From: Streptomyces sp. WAC05374
GTDB lineage: Bacteria; Actinomycetota; Actinomycetes; Streptomycetales; Streptomycetaceae
DNA length: 64,000 nt
Direction: 5' to 3'
Assembly (NCBI RefSeq): GCF_004353505.1
Contig: NZ_SMNQ01000001.1
Coordinates: 930,001-994,000 of the forward strand
Shown: positions 35,468-44,388 of the stretch, piece by piece
Layout: every line of letters begins with the position of its first letter
How positions within the stretch are numbered: the first letter of the stretch is position 1
Made by a program: the position numbers and the translations under genes
Notes under the pieces: generated by a model
The model's input: the letters and a program-made list of their open reading frames with translations, nothing else
Database searches by the model: none
What the model was told of the DNA's origin: nothing

Positions 35468-36715
35468 ATGGCAGGACACCCTGGCAATCCTGAGCCGCTG
35501 TCGCCGCGCGCCAAGCTGGCCGTGACCGCAGGCAAGGCCGCAGCGGCGGTGTCTCGCGCGGCGGGACGCGGCAGCGGATCGGTGATCGGCGGCCGGGTGG
35601 CGCTCAAGCTCGACCCCGAACTGCTGGGGCGGCTCGCGCAGCACCTGGACGTCGTCCTGGTGTCGGCGACCAACGGCAAGACCACCACCACCCGGCTGAT
35701 CGCCGAGGCACTGCGGGCCAGTGGCCCGGTCGTCTCGAACGCGCTCGGCGCGAACATGCCGGCGGGCATCACCTCCGCCCTCGCGGGCGGCTCGGACGCG
35801 AAGTACGGCGTGATCGAGGTCGACGAGAAGTACCTCGCCGGTGTCGCCCGCGACGTGGCGCCCAAGGCGATCGCACTGCTCAACCTCTCCCGCGACCAGC
35901 TCGACCGCGCCGCCGAGACGCGGATGCTCGCCGAGAAGTGGCGCGAGGGCCTGTCCGGCTCGAAGGCGGTCGTCATCGCCAACGCCGACGACCCCCTCGT
36001 GGTCTGGGCCGCGTCCTCCTCCCCCAACGTCGTATGGGTGGCGGCCGGTCAGGAGTGGAAGGACGACGCCTGGTCCTGCCCCGCCTGCGGCGGTGTGATG
36101 CAGCGCCCCGGCGACGACTGGTTCTGCGGCGAGTGCGGCTTCCGCCGTCCCGCCCCGAGCTGGGCGCTCAGCGGCGAGCACGTGCTGGACCCGCACGGCT
36201 CGGCCTGGCCGATCCACCTCCAGCTCCCCGGCCGCGCCAACCGGGCGAACGCGGCCACCTCCGCCGCCGTCGCGGCCGTCTTCGGCGTACCGCCGCAGGT
36301 GGCGCTGGAGCGCATGTACCAGGTGCAGGCGGTGGCGGGCCGGTACGACGTGGTGTCGTTCCAGGGCCGTGACCTGCGGCTGCTGCTGGCGAAGAACCCG
36401 GCGGGCTGGCTCGAAACGTTTTCGCTGATCGACCCGCCGCCGACGCCGGTCATCCTCTCCGTCAACGCCCGTGGCGCGGACGGCACGGACACCTCCTGGC
36501 TCTGGGACGTGGACTACACGCGGCTGGCCGGCCACCCGATCGTGGTGATCGGCGACCGCCGGCTGGACCTCGCGGTGCGGCTCGAGGTCGCGGGCCTGGA
36601 CTTCCGGGTGTGCGAGACCGTCGACGAGGCGGTGCAGCTCTCCCCGCCGGGGCGGATCGAGCTGATCGCCAACTACACCGCGTTCCAGGACGTCCGCCGC
36701 CGCGTCGGCAACTGA
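35468..36715 (+). CDS. murT: Lipid II isoglutaminyl synthase, Mur ligase-like subunit
   Basis: A 415-residue Mur-ligase-fold protein. The P-loop is SATNGKTTTTR (residues 66-76). A Cys4 zinc ribbon (CPACGG and CGECG, about 205-225) is the hallmark of MurT. The C-terminal DUF1727 domain carries the conserved DTSWLWDVDYT segment, whose Asp completes the glutaminase site with GatD. Together they amidate D-Glu of lipid II to D-isoglutamine, using Gln and ATP. AGGAGGAA precedes the ATG. gatD begins 15 bp downstream. Confidence 0.95.
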   Translation: MAGHPGNPEPLSPRAKLAVTAGKAAAAVSRAAGRGSGSVIGGRVALKLDPELLGRLAQHLDVVLVSATNGKTTTTRLIAEALRASGPVVSNALGANMPAGITSALAGGSDAKYGVIEVDEKYLAGVARDVAPKAIALLNLSRDQLDRAAETRMLAEKWREGLSGSKAVVIANADDPLVVWAASSSPNVVWVAAGQEWKDDAWSCPACGGVMQRPGDDWFCGECGFRRPAPSWALSGEHVLDPHGSAWPIHLQLPGRANRANAATSAAVAAVFGVPPQVALERMYQVQAVAGRYDVVSFQGRDLRLLLAKNPAGWLETFSLIDPPPTPVILSVNARGADGTDTSWLWDVDYTRLAGHPIVVIGDRRLDLAVRLEVAGLDFRVCETVDEAVQLSPPGRIELIANYTAFQDVRRRVGN

Positions 36716-36730
36716 CCCGCTGAAAAGGAC

Positions 36731-37465
36731 ATGAGCATGAGCGACAGCAGTCTGCGTCTCGTGTGGGTCTACCCGGACCTGCTCAGTACGTACGGAGACC
36801 AGGGCAACGCCCTCGTGGTGGAGCGGCGCGCCCGCCAGCGGGGCCTGGACGTGCAGCGGGTGGACGTGCGCAGCGACCAGCCCATCCCGACGTCCGGTGA
36901 CATCTACCTGATCGGCGGCGGCGAGGACCGGCCCCAGCGGCTGGCGGCCGAGCGGCTGCGCCGTGACGGCGGTCTGAACCGGGCGGCGGAGAACGGCGCC
37001 ATCATCTTCTCGGTGTGCGCCGGGTACCAGATCCTGGGCCACGAGTTCATCAACGACCTCGGGGAGCGGGAGCCGGGCCTCGGGCTGATCGACGTGATCT
37101 CGACGCGCGGCGAGGGTGCCCGCTGCGTCGGTGACGTGCTGGCGGACATCGACCCGCGCCTGGGTCTGCCCCAGCTCACCGGTTTCGAGAACCACCAGGG
37201 CGTCACGCACCTCGGCCCGACGGCCCGCCCGTTCGCCCGGACCGTCTTCGGCAACGGCAACGGCACCGGTGACGGCACCGAAGGTGCGTACAACGACACC
37301 GTTTTCGGGACGTACATGCACGGACCGGTCATGGCGCGCAATCCGCAGATCGCGGACCTGCTGCTGAAGCTGGCCCTGGATGTGAACGCGCTGCCGCCGA
37401 CCGACGACCGGTGGTACGAGGCACTGCGCGCGGAGCGCATCGCGGCGGCCTCGCAGCCGGCCTGA
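36731..37465 (+). CDS. gatD: Lipid II isoglutaminyl synthase, glutaminase subunit
   Basis: A 244-residue class-I (CobB/CobQ-type) glutamine amidotransferase. The nucleophile Cys is in IFSVCAGYQILG (about residue 97) and the His in FGTYMHGPVMARNP. It supplies ammonia to MurT. A Gly/Asn/Asp loop (GNGNGTGDGTEG) before the final motif is probably a flexible insertion. AAAGGA ribosome site; ATG at 36731, with a second in-frame ATG at 36737. Confidence 0.95.
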   Translation: MSMSDSSLRLVWVYPDLLSTYGDQGNALVVERRARQRGLDVQRVDVRSDQPIPTSGDIYLIGGGEDRPQRLAAERLRRDGGLNRAAENGAIIFSVCAGYQILGHEFINDLGEREPGLGLIDVISTRGEGARCVGDVLADIDPRLGLPQLTGFENHQGVTHLGPTARPFARTVFGNGNGTGDGTEGAYNDTVFGTYMHGPVMARNPQIADLLLKLALDVNALPPTDDRWYEALRAERIAAASQPA

Positions 37466-37552
37466 CGGACCGTCGGTCCCCCGGCTTTGTGGGTTCGTAT
37501 GACTACCGTCCAGTAGTCGGACGCTCGTTTCGGCCCCGTCACCCATTGTCGG

Positions 37553-37558
37553 TAGGGT
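37553..37558 (+). promoter_or_regulatory. Candidate -10 element (TAGGGT) of pfkA
   Basis: TAGGGT at 37553-37558 matches the vegetative -10 of Streptomyces, about 65 bp before the pfkA start. No clear -35 is seen. An inverted repeat ACTAC-N6-GTAGT (37502-37517) lies further upstream in the 157-bp gap. Confidence 0.45.
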
Positions 37559-37622
37559 GGCGGGGATCCAACCGGACGACGTGGTCCGGGAGTCGGCCCA
37601 CGTTGCAAAGGTATTTCGGGCT

Positions 37623-38648
37623 ATGCGCATTGGTGTGCTCACCTCCGGCGGCGACTGCCCCGGTCTGAACGCCGTCATCCGTTCCGTCGTGCACCGCGCC
37701 GTCGTCGACCACGGGGACGAGGTCATCGGCTTCCACGACGGCTGGAAGGGCCTCCTGGAGGCCGACTACCGCAAGCTCGACCTCGACGCCGTGGCCGGCA
37801 TCCTCGCCCGCGGCGGCACCATCCTCGGCTCCTCCCGCGTCCAGCCGGCGCACCTCGTCGACGGTGTCGAGCGCGCCAAGGGGCACGTCGCCGACCTGGG
37901 CCTGGACGCGATCATCCCGATCGGCGGCGAGGGCACCCTCAAGGCGGCCAACCTGCTCTCCCAGGCCGGGCTGCCGATCGTCGGCGTGCCGAAGACCATC
38001 GACAACGACATCGCCTCCACCGACGTCACCTTCGGCTTCGACACCGCCGTCGGGGTCGCCACGGAGGCGCTGGACCGGCTGAAGACCACCGCCGAGTCCC
38101 ACCAGCGCGTGCTGATCGTCGAGGTCATGGGCCGCCACACCGGCTGGATTGCGCTGCACTCCGGCATGGCCGCCGGTGCGCACGCGATCGTCGTCCCCGA
38201 GCGCCCCTTCGACATCGACGAGCTGACCGCCCGGGTCGGGGCGCGCTTCGAGGCGGGCAAGAAATTCGCGATCGTCGTGGTCGCGGAGGGCGCGAAGCCG
38301 CGCGCCGGGACCATGGAGTTCAACGAGGGCGGCAAGGACATCTACGGCCACGAGCGGTTCGCCGGCGTGGCGCAGCAGCTCGCCGGCGAGCTGGAGCAGC
38401 GGCTCGGCAAGGAGGCCCGCGCGGTGATCCTCGGCCACGTCCAGCGGGGCGGGACGCCGACCGCGTACGACCGGGTCCTCGCCACCCGCTTCGGCTGGCA
38501 CGCGGTGGAGGCGGCGCACCGGGGCGAGTTCGGCATGCTGACCGCGCTGCGCGGCACGGACATCGTGATGGTGCCGCTGGCCGACGCGGTGCAGACCCTG
38601 AAGACGGTGCCCGCGGAGCGGTACGACGAGGCCGAGACCGTCCTGTGA
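37623..38648 (+). CDS. pfkA: 6-phosphofructokinase (actinobacterial group III type)
   Basis: A 341-residue PfkA-family kinase converting fructose 6-phosphate to the 1,6-bisphosphate. Motifs: GVLTSGGDCPGLNA, GGEGTLKAA (about residue 102), PKTIDND (about 124) and MGRHTGW. Gly after GGE indicates ATP use, whereas Lys in PKTIDND is more usual in PPi-dependent enzymes. The mixture is known for group III actinobacterial enzymes. ATG at 37623; a strong terminator follows the stop. Confidence 0.94.
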   Translation: MRIGVLTSGGDCPGLNAVIRSVVHRAVVDHGDEVIGFHDGWKGLLEADYRKLDLDAVAGILARGGTILGSSRVQPAHLVDGVERAKGHVADLGLDAIIPIGGEGTLKAANLLSQAGLPIVGVPKTIDNDIASTDVTFGFDTAVGVATEALDRLKTTAESHQRVLIVEVMGRHTGWIALHSGMAAGAHAIVVPERPFDIDELTARVGARFEAGKKFAIVVVAEGAKPRAGTMEFNEGGKDIYGHERFAGVAQQLAGELEQRLGKEARAVILGHVQRGGTPTAYDRVLATRFGWHAVEAAHRGEFGMLTALRGTDIVMVPLADAVQTLKTVPAERYDEAETVL

Positions 38649-38670
38649 TCCTCGTTTCGCACTGAACCAC

Positions 38671-38702
38671 CCGCCCCCGGTCGCAGCCGCGATCGGGGGC
38701 GG
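38671..38702 (+). terminator. Terminator hairpin after pfkA
   Basis: Arms 38671-38684 and 38689-38702 form a 14-bp stem (one G-U pair) with a 4-base AGCC loop, 22 bp after the pfkA stop, followed by TTCT. The next gene on this strand must have its own promoter; TAGTCT at 38706-38711 is a weak candidate -10. Confidence 0.8.
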
Positions 38703-38760
38703 TTCTAGTCTGGACCCCGCAAGCGGACAACCCAGCACGAAACGAAACAGGAGCCGGCGG

Positions 38761-39723
38761 ATGGATCACAGCGGGCACGGTATGCACGACATGCCCATGG
38801 ATCTTCCGCCGTTCACCCTGGGGCGGGCCCTGGAGTTCTCGCCGGACGTGTTCTTCCTGGCCGGCTGCCTGCTGGCGCTCGGCCTGTACGGGTGGGGCGT
38901 CGTGCGGCTGCGCCGGCGCGGTGACGCCTGGCCGGTGGGGCGGATCGTGTCGTTCGTCGTCGGCGTGCTGAGCATCGCCCTGGTGATGTGCACCCGGCTC
39001 AACGACTACGGCATGGTCATGTTCAGCGTGCACATGGTCCAGCACATGGTCATCAGCATGCTGTCGCCGATCCTGCTGCTGCTCGGGGCGCCCGTGACGC
39101 TGGCGCTGCGCGCGCTGCCGGTCGCCTCGCGGCGGGGCGCCAAGGGGCCGCGCGAACTGCTGCTGGCGCTGCTGCACAGCCGCTACATGCGGATCATCAC
39201 GCACCCGGTGTTCACGATCCCGCTGTTCATCGCGAGCCTGTACGGCCTGTACTTCACGCCGCTGTTCGACTTCCTGATGGGCTCCAGGCCGGGGCACATC
39301 GCGATGATGGTGCACTTCCTCGCGGTGGGCCTGGTCTTCTTCTGGCCGATCATGGGCGTGGACCCCGGTCCGCACCGGCCCGGCTACGTGATGCGGATGC
39401 TGGAGCTCTTCGCGGGCATGCCGTTCCACGCCTTCTTCGGCATCGCGCTGATGATGGCGACGGAGCCGATGGTCAAGGCGTACGAGAACCCGCCCGCCTC
39501 GCTCGGCCTCGACGCCCTCGCCGACCAGAACGCGGCCGGCGGCATCGCCTGGGCGTTCAGTGAGATCCCCTCCGTGCTGGTGCTGATCGCGCTGGTCTAC
39601 CAGTGGTACCGGTCCGAGCAGCGCCAGGCGGTCCGCAAGGACCGGGCGGCCGACCGGGACGGCGACAAGGAGCTGGAGGCGTACAACGCCTACCTGGCCT
39701 CCCTCCAGGCGCGCGGACGGTAG
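38761..39723 (+). CDS. CtaG-like cytochrome c oxidase assembly membrane protein
   Basis: A 320-residue protein of the caa3-type CtaG family (Pfam Caa3_CtaG) with about seven helices. The N-terminus is rich in His and Met (MDHSGHGMHDMPMD), suggesting copper binding. Conserved polar helix residues include HMVQHMVISMLSP, MMVHFLAVGLVFFWP and MPFHAFFGIALM. The family is linked to copper supply for haem-copper oxidases. GGAG precedes the ATG. A small membrane protein gene follows on the same strand. Confidence 0.9.
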   Translation: MDHSGHGMHDMPMDLPPFTLGRALEFSPDVFFLAGCLLALGLYGWGVVRLRRRGDAWPVGRIVSFVVGVLSIALVMCTRLNDYGMVMFSVHMVQHMVISMLSPILLLLGAPVTLALRALPVASRRGAKGPRELLLALLHSRYMRIITHPVFTIPLFIASLYGLYFTPLFDFLMGSRPGHIAMMVHFLAVGLVFFWPIMGVDPGPHRPGYVMRMLELFAGMPFHAFFGIALMMATEPMVKAYENPPASLGLDALADQNAAGGIAWAFSEIPSVLVLIALVYQWYRSEQRQAVRKDRAADRDGDKELEAYNAYLASLQARGR

Positions 39724-39747
39724 CGGGCGGGGCTCCTCAGGGGGGAC

Positions 39748-39768
39748 CATGGCGGTACGGCCGCCATG
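39748..39768 (+). other. Hairpin between ctaG-like gene and small membrane protein gene
   Basis: CATGGCGG (39748-39755) pairs perfectly with CCGCCATG (39761-39768) around TACGG. Its right arm touches the GAGGAGG ribosome site (39768-39774) of the next small gene. It could reduce read-through or modulate translation. Confidence 0.5.
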
Positions 39769-39780
39769 AGGAGGACGCGC

Positions 39781-39939
39781 ATGTCCGGTTCCACGAAGAC
39801 CATGAGTGGGCTCACCGTCGGGGCGCTGGTGCTGACGACGGCGTACACGGTGGCCCTCGGCAGCAACGGCTGGCTGTGGTTCGGCTGGGTGGTGCTCGGG
39901 CTGGTGACGATCGGGATGGCGGCCACGCGCGACACGTGA
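39781..39939 (+). CDS. Small predicted membrane protein (52 residues)
   Basis: An unrecognised 52-residue protein starting MSGSTKTMSGLTVGALVLTT, with two hydrophobic stretches (about 9-24 and 31-47) joined by GSNGW, and a polar end ATRDT. GAGGAGG at 39768-39774 sits 6 bp before the ATG, and third codon positions are G/C-rich, so it is very likely a real gene. An in-frame ATG at 39766 lacks its own ribosome site. Location 57 bp after the ctaG-like gene suggests a possible link to the respiratory membrane. Confidence 0.75.
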   Translation: MSGSTKTMSGLTVGALVLTTAYTVALGSNGWLWFGWVVLGLVTIGMAATRDT

Positions 39940-39959
39940 CGGGCGCCCCGGGCACGCCG

Positions 39960-39977
39960 CGTGGCCGGACGGCCACG
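39960..39977. terminator. Hairpin between convergent genes
   Basis: CGTGGCC (39960-39966) pairs with GGCCACG (39971-39977), 4-base loop. It lies in the 91-bp gap between the small membrane protein gene and the AprA-like/HEAT gene. Confidence 0.5.
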
Positions 39978-40030
39978 GTGCGCACCCGGTCCGCGTGGCA
40001 GCGGTGCCCGTGGCGTGCCGGGGGCGCCGG

Positions 40031-42748
40031 TCAGGCGCGGCCCCGGGCCGCGTAGGCGCGCACATCGGCGTCCGGGTCTCCGGTGGCGGTGGCCAGCGCC
40101 GTGCGGGCCCGCCGGTCGGCCCGGTGGCGCAGCAGCGCCAGCACCGCGGCCTTGCGCACGTCCGCGTTGGCGTCGCCCAGCGCCCCGGCCAGGGCGGGGA
40201 CGGCCACGTCCGCCGGTGCCGCGCCGAGGGCGGCCGCGGCGCCGGCGCGGGGGCGCCAGTGCGGGTCGGCGAGGGCCGCCACCGCGGCGGACGTGAGCAC
40301 GGGCGGGCAGCCGGCCGACCCCAGGGCCTCGAACGCGGCGGCGCGCACCAGAACGTCGTCGTCCGCCACCAGCCGGGCCAGGATGCCGGACACGCCGGCC
40401 GCCGGGGGCGCCGTCACCGCGGCGAGGCCCTTGGCGGCGGCGACGCGCACCTCGCGGTGGGCGTCGCCCGCGGCCGCCGCCAACCCGTCGACGGCGTCGA
40501 CCGACACCAGGGCGCGCACCGTCTCGACGCGCACCGTGTGGTCCGGGTCGTCCAGGCCGGGGAGGAACAGGGCGGCGTCGCCCAGCCGCAGCGCGCGCAG
40601 CACGGCCGACGCCGCCGCGCGGACCACCGGGTCGTCCGACGGGAGCGCGGCGACCAGGGGCTCCCGCAGCTCCGGCCCCGGCGGCAAGGTCTCGACCAGC
40701 TCGCGCAGCGAGTCCGCCGCCGCGCCCCGCACGCCCGGGTCCTGGTCGGCGAGCGCCCGTGCCAGCGCCGGGCCCGTGCCGTCCGGTGCCGTCTCGGTGA
40801 GGGCCGCGACGGCGGCGCGGCGCACGGCGGGGTCGGGATCCTGGAGGTAGGGGCGGAACGCGGCCAGCGGGGGCTGGTCCTCGGTGAGGGCCAGCAGCTC
40901 CAGGATGCGCGGGGACGCGGGCCGCGCCCCGCCGGGGGTGCGCGGGGCGGCGGCGGCACGGAGGGCGGTGGGGGCGGCCCCGCGCGGTCCGGCGGTCGCC
41001 ACCTGCTCCAGGGCCACCTCGCCGAGGTGCCGGGAGGGCCCGCCGGCGGGGGCGTACTCGTCGACGGGGACGAGGTAGGGCGCGACGGGCCGGGCGGTGA
41101 ACTCCATCGCTCCGGACGCCGCCTTGCGCAGGTCCAGGTGGTGGAGCCAGGACGCGTCGTCGCGCCGGGGGTGGTCGGTGCGCTCGTGGTAGAGGCCCCA
41201 GCGGGACTCCGTCCTGGCCAGGGACGCGCGGGCCGCCATCTCGGCGCAGTCGCGGATGAAGGTCACCTCCGCGCAGCGCATCAGCTCGTGCGGGGTGGTG
41301 GCCCCCATGGCGGCGATCTCCGCGCGCATCCGCTCGAAGTGCTCGACCGCGAGCGAGAGCCGGGCGCCGGACTTGGGCGGGGCGACGTAGTCGTTGACGA
41401 AGCGGCGCAGCTTGTACTCGACCTGGGGCTGCGGCGGGCCACCGGGGTTGCGCAGCGGCCGGTAGACCAGCTCGTGGGCCTCGCGGAGCTGCGCGGCGGG
41501 CAGTTCCCCGTCGTGGGCGCGGTACCGCGCGGCGTCCTCTCCCGCGAGATCCCCGAAGACGAACGCCCCGATCATGTAGTTGTGCGGGACGCAGGCCAGG
41601 TCTCCGGCGGCGTAGAGGCGGGGCACGGTGGTGCGGGCGTGGGCGTCGACGCGTACGCCCGAGGCGGAGTGGCCGCCGCACAGGCCGATCTCCGAGATGT
41701 GCATCTCGATGTCGTGGGTGCGGTAGTCATGGCCGCGGCCGGCGTGGAAGGTGCCACGGGTGGGGCGTTCGGTGGTGTGCAGGATGCCTTCGAGGGCCGC
41801 CACCGACTCCTCGGGGAGGTGGCTCAGCTTGAGGTAGACCGGGCCGCGGTCGGAAGCCAGCTCCTCGGCGAACTCGGCCATCATCGCGCCGGACCAGTAG
41901 TCGGAGTCGACGAACCGCTCGCCGTGCCGGTTGACCTGGTAGCCGCCGAAGGGGTTGGCGACGTAGGCGCAGGCGGGACCGTTGTAGTCCTTGATGAGCG
42001 GGTTGATCTGGAAGCACTCGATGCCGGTGAGCTCCGCGCCCGCGTGGTAGGCCATGGCGTAGCCGTCGCCGGCGTTGGTGGGGTTCTCGTACGTGCCGTA
42101 CAGGTAGCCCGACGCGGGCAGCCCGAGGCGGCCGGCCGCGCCGGTGGCGAGGATCACGGCGCCCGCCCGTACGGTGACGAAGGCGCCGGTGCGGGTGTGG
42201 AACCCGGCGGCGCCGACCGCCCCGCCGTCGTCGCCGGTCAGGACGCGTACCGGCATGACGCGGTTCTCGATGCGGATGCGTTCGCGCATCTCGCGGCGGC
42301 GGAGCTGCCGGTAGAGGACCTTCTTGACGTCCTTGCCCTCGGGCATGGGCAGGACGTACGCGCCGGAGCGGTGCACCTGGCGGACGGCGTAGTCGCCGTG
42401 TTCGTCCTTCTCGAACTTCACCCCGTACGACTCGAGGCGCTGGACCATGGCGAAGCCGCGGGTCGCGGTCTGCCGGACGGTGGTCTGGTCGACGACGCCG
42501 TCGTTGGCGCGGGTGATCTCGGCGACGTAGTCGTCGGGTTCGGCCCGGCCGGGGACGACGGCGTTGTTGACGCCGTCCATGCCCATGGCGAGGGCGCCGG
42601 AGTGCCGGACGTGGGCCTTCTCCAGGAGGAGGACGTTCGCGCCGTTCTCGGCGGCGGTGAGCGCCGCCATCGTCCCGGCCGTACCGCCGCCGATGACGAG
42701 GACGTCGCAGACGAGTTCCTCGGCGTCGGCGAGGGAGGGGATGTCCAT
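40031..42748 (-). CDS. AprA-like FAD oxidoreductase with C-terminal HEAT repeats
   Basis: A 905-residue protein. Residues 12-440 are a fumarate reductase/APS reductase-type FAD domain: GGGTAGTMAALTAAENGANV, HVRHSGALAMGMDGVNN, GGHSASGVRVDAHARTTV and AAGDLACVPHNYMIGAFVFG. These resemble AprA (adenylylsulfate reductase alpha) more than SdhA. A helical capping region follows to about 580. From about 630 to the end are nine HEAT/PBS-lyase repeats, each with a D-x-x-V-R-x-A-A core (DPDPAVRRAAV, DQDPGVRGAAA, DANADVRKAAV). I know no described enzyme of this form. It is last in an operon with an AprB-like ferredoxin and an SsuABC-type importer, so it probably oxidises or reduces the imported compound. 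Confidence 0.85.
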   Translation of the reverse strand: MDIPSLADAEELVCDVLVIGGGTAGTMAALTAAENGANVLLLEKAHVRHSGALAMGMDGVNNAVVPGRAEPDDYVAEITRANDGVVDQTTVRQTATRGFAMVQRLESYGVKFEKDEHGDYAVRQVHRSGAYVLPMPEGKDVKKVLYRQLRRREMRERIRIENRVMPVRVLTGDDGGAVGAAGFHTRTGAFVTVRAGAVILATGAAGRLGLPASGYLYGTYENPTNAGDGYAMAYHAGAELTGIECFQINPLIKDYNGPACAYVANPFGGYQVNRHGERFVDSDYWSGAMMAEFAEELASDRGPVYLKLSHLPEESVAALEGILHTTERPTRGTFHAGRGHDYRTHDIEMHISEIGLCGGHSASGVRVDAHARTTVPRLYAAGDLACVPHNYMIGAFVFGDLAGEDAARYRAHDGELPAAQLREAHELVYRPLRNPGGPPQPQVEYKLRRFVNDYVAPPKSGARLSLAVEHFERMRAEIAAMGATTPHELMRCAEVTFIRDCAEMAARASLARTESRWGLYHERTDHPRRDDASWLHHLDLRKAASGAMEFTARPVAPYLVPVDEYAPAGGPSRHLGEVALEQVATAGPRGAAPTALRAAAAPRTPGGARPASPRILELLALTEDQPPLAAFRPYLQDPDPAVRRAAVAALTETAPDGTGPALARALADQDPGVRGAAADSLRELVETLPPGPELREPLVAALPSDDPVVRAAASAVLRALRLGDAALFLPGLDDPDHTVRVETVRALVSVDAVDGLAAAAGDAHREVRVAAAKGLAAVTAPPAAGVSGILARLVADDDVLVRAAAFEALGSAGCPPVLTSAAVAALADPHWRPRAGAAAALGAAPADVAVPALAGALGDANADVRKAAVLALLRHRADRRARTALATATGDPDADVRAYAARGRA

Positions 42749-42760
42749 GGGTGGTGCCTC

Positions 42761-43507
42761 TCAGGTGCTGAGCGATGCGAGGACGGCGCGGCGCAGGGCG
42801 CGCGTGGCGGGGTCGGTCGCGGCGCCGGGGTCGCGGGGGCGCGGTACGGGCAGGACGCGGCCGGTGGCGAGGAGCGCGACGCGGTCGCCGAGCAGGATCG
42901 CCTCGTCGACGTCGTGGGTGACGAAGACGACCGTGGCGCCGGTGCCGTTCAGGACGTCGATGAGCAGCCGCTGCATCGTGGAACGGGTCCGGGCGTCCAG
43001 GGCGCCGAAGGGTTCGTCCATCAGGACGGCGCGCGGTCCGCCCGCGAGGGCCCGGGCGAGCTGCACGCGCTGGCGCTGTCCGCCGGAGATCCGGTGCGGG
43101 TGGCTGCGTGCCTGTGCGGGGAGCCCGACGCGCTCCAGCCACGCCGTGGCGACGGCCCGCCGCTCGGCGCGCGGGACGCCCCGGACGGCCAGCGGCAGTT
43201 CGACGTTGGCGCGCACGGTGCGCCAGGGGAGCAGGGCGTCCTCCTGGAACACCAGCGCCCGTTCGCCGCCGGGGCCGGTGATGGGCTCGCCGTCCAGGGT
43301 GACGGCGCCGTCCAGGGCGGGGATCAGTCCGGCGAGCGTGCGCAGCAGGGTGGACTTGCCGCAGCCGGACGGTCCGACGACGGTCAGGACCTCCCCGGGC
43401 TCGACGTCCAGGTCGACGCCGCCGAGGACGGGGGCGCCGGGGTGGCCGAGCACCGCACCGCGCAGGGCGAGGCGGGCGCCGGTGGTGGTGGTCGCGGTGG
43501 TGGTCAT
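42761..43507 (-). CDS. SsuB/TauB/NrtD-type ABC importer ATPase
   Basis: A 248-residue ATPase. Walker A is GPSGCGKST, the Q-loop FQEDALLPWRTV (characteristic of nitrate/sulfonate/taurine importers), signature ISGGQRQRVQLARAL, Walker B VLMDEPFGALD and His-switch VTHDVDEA. ATG at 43507 overlaps the permease stop (ATGA). It powers the permease encoded just upstream. The flavoprotein gene starts 12 bp downstream. Confidence 0.93.
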   Translation of the reverse strand: MTTTATTTTGARLALRGAVLGHPGAPVLGGVDLDVEPGEVLTVVGPSGCGKSTLLRTLAGLIPALDGAVTLDGEPITGPGGERALVFQEDALLPWRTVRANVELPLAVRGVPRAERRAVATAWLERVGLPAQARSHPHRISGGQRQRVQLARALAGGPRAVLMDEPFGALDARTRSTMQRLLIDVLNGTGATVVFVTHDVDEAILLGDRVALLATGRVLPVPRPRDPGAATDPATRALRRAVLASLST

Positions 43508-44388
43508 GACGCGGCCTCCTTCCGTACGGGTACGGGCGGGCGGCCCGGTTCGAAGGGGCGCCCGGCGGCGGGGCGCGCGGGTGCGGCGCGGCGGGGCCGC
43601 CGGGCGGCGGGCGCCGGGGCGGGGAGCGCGGCCCGGGGCAGCCACCGGGTCAGCCGGCGTCCCACGAGCTCCACGGCCGTCGAGGTGAGCCAGCCCAGCA
43701 GGCCGATCGTCACCATGCCGACGAACACCCCCGGGTAGTCGACGACGGTGTAGTCCTGCCAGGTGCGGTAGCCCACCCCGTACTCGCCGGAGATCATCTC
43801 CGCGGAGATCACGCAGATCCAGGAGACCCCGATGCCGACCGACAGGCCGCCGAGGACGCCCGGCAGGGCGCCGGGCAGCACCACCGACCACAACACGCGC
43901 CACCGCCCGCCGCCCATGGTGCGGACGGCCTCCTCCCACACGGGGCTGAGCGAGCGCACCGCGTGCCGGGTGGAGACGAGGACGGGGAAGAACGCCGCGG
44001 TGAAGGTGATGAAGACGATGCCCTGCTCGTTGCTGGGGAAGAGCAGGATCGCCACCGGCACCAGGGCGATCGCCGGGATGGGGCGCAGCACTTCGAGCAC
44101 GGGACCGAGGAGGTCGGCGGCGAGCCGGGAGCGGGCGATCGCCGTGCCGGTGGCCACTCCGGCGAGGGCCGCGAGGAGGAAGCCGGTCACGATGCGGGTG
44201 AGGCTGTCGGTGAGGTCCTGCCAGTACTCCGCGCCGCCGGCCCGCAGCGCGAAGGTCCGTGCCACGTCCGTCACCGTGGGGAACTGCTCGAACCGCAGCC
44301 ACAGGTTGACGTCGTACGAGGTGAGGAGCTGCCACACGGCCAGCGCGCCGGCCAGGGACAGCACCCGCAGCGCGCGGCGCCCGGTCAT
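43504..44388 (-). CDS. SsuC/TauC/NrtB-type ABC importer permease
   Basis: A 294-residue permease with about six helices. The cytoplasmic loop signature is WEEAVRTMGGGRWRVLWSVVLPGALPGVLGGLSVG. The substrate class is the nitrate/sulfonate/taurine family; the exact molecule is unknown. The C-terminus has an Arg/Pro/Ala-rich tail of about 45 residues. ATG at 44388 overlaps the binding-protein stop by 4 bp. Longer upstream frames run through the binding-protein gene and were not used. Confidence 0.93.
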   Translation of the reverse strand: MTGRRALRVLSLAGALAVWQLLTSYDVNLWLRFEQFPTVTDVARTFALRAGGAEYWQDLTDSLTRIVTGFLLAALAGVATGTAIARSRLAADLLGPVLEVLRPIPAIALVPVAILLFPSNEQGIVFITFTAAFFPVLVSTRHAVRSLSPVWEEAVRTMGGGRWRVLWSVVLPGALPGVLGGLSVGIGVSWICVISAEMISGEYGVGYRTWQDYTVVDYPGVFVGMVTIGLLGWLTSTAVELVGRRLTRWLPRAALPAPAPAARRPRRAAPARPAAGRPFEPGRPPVPVRKEAAS

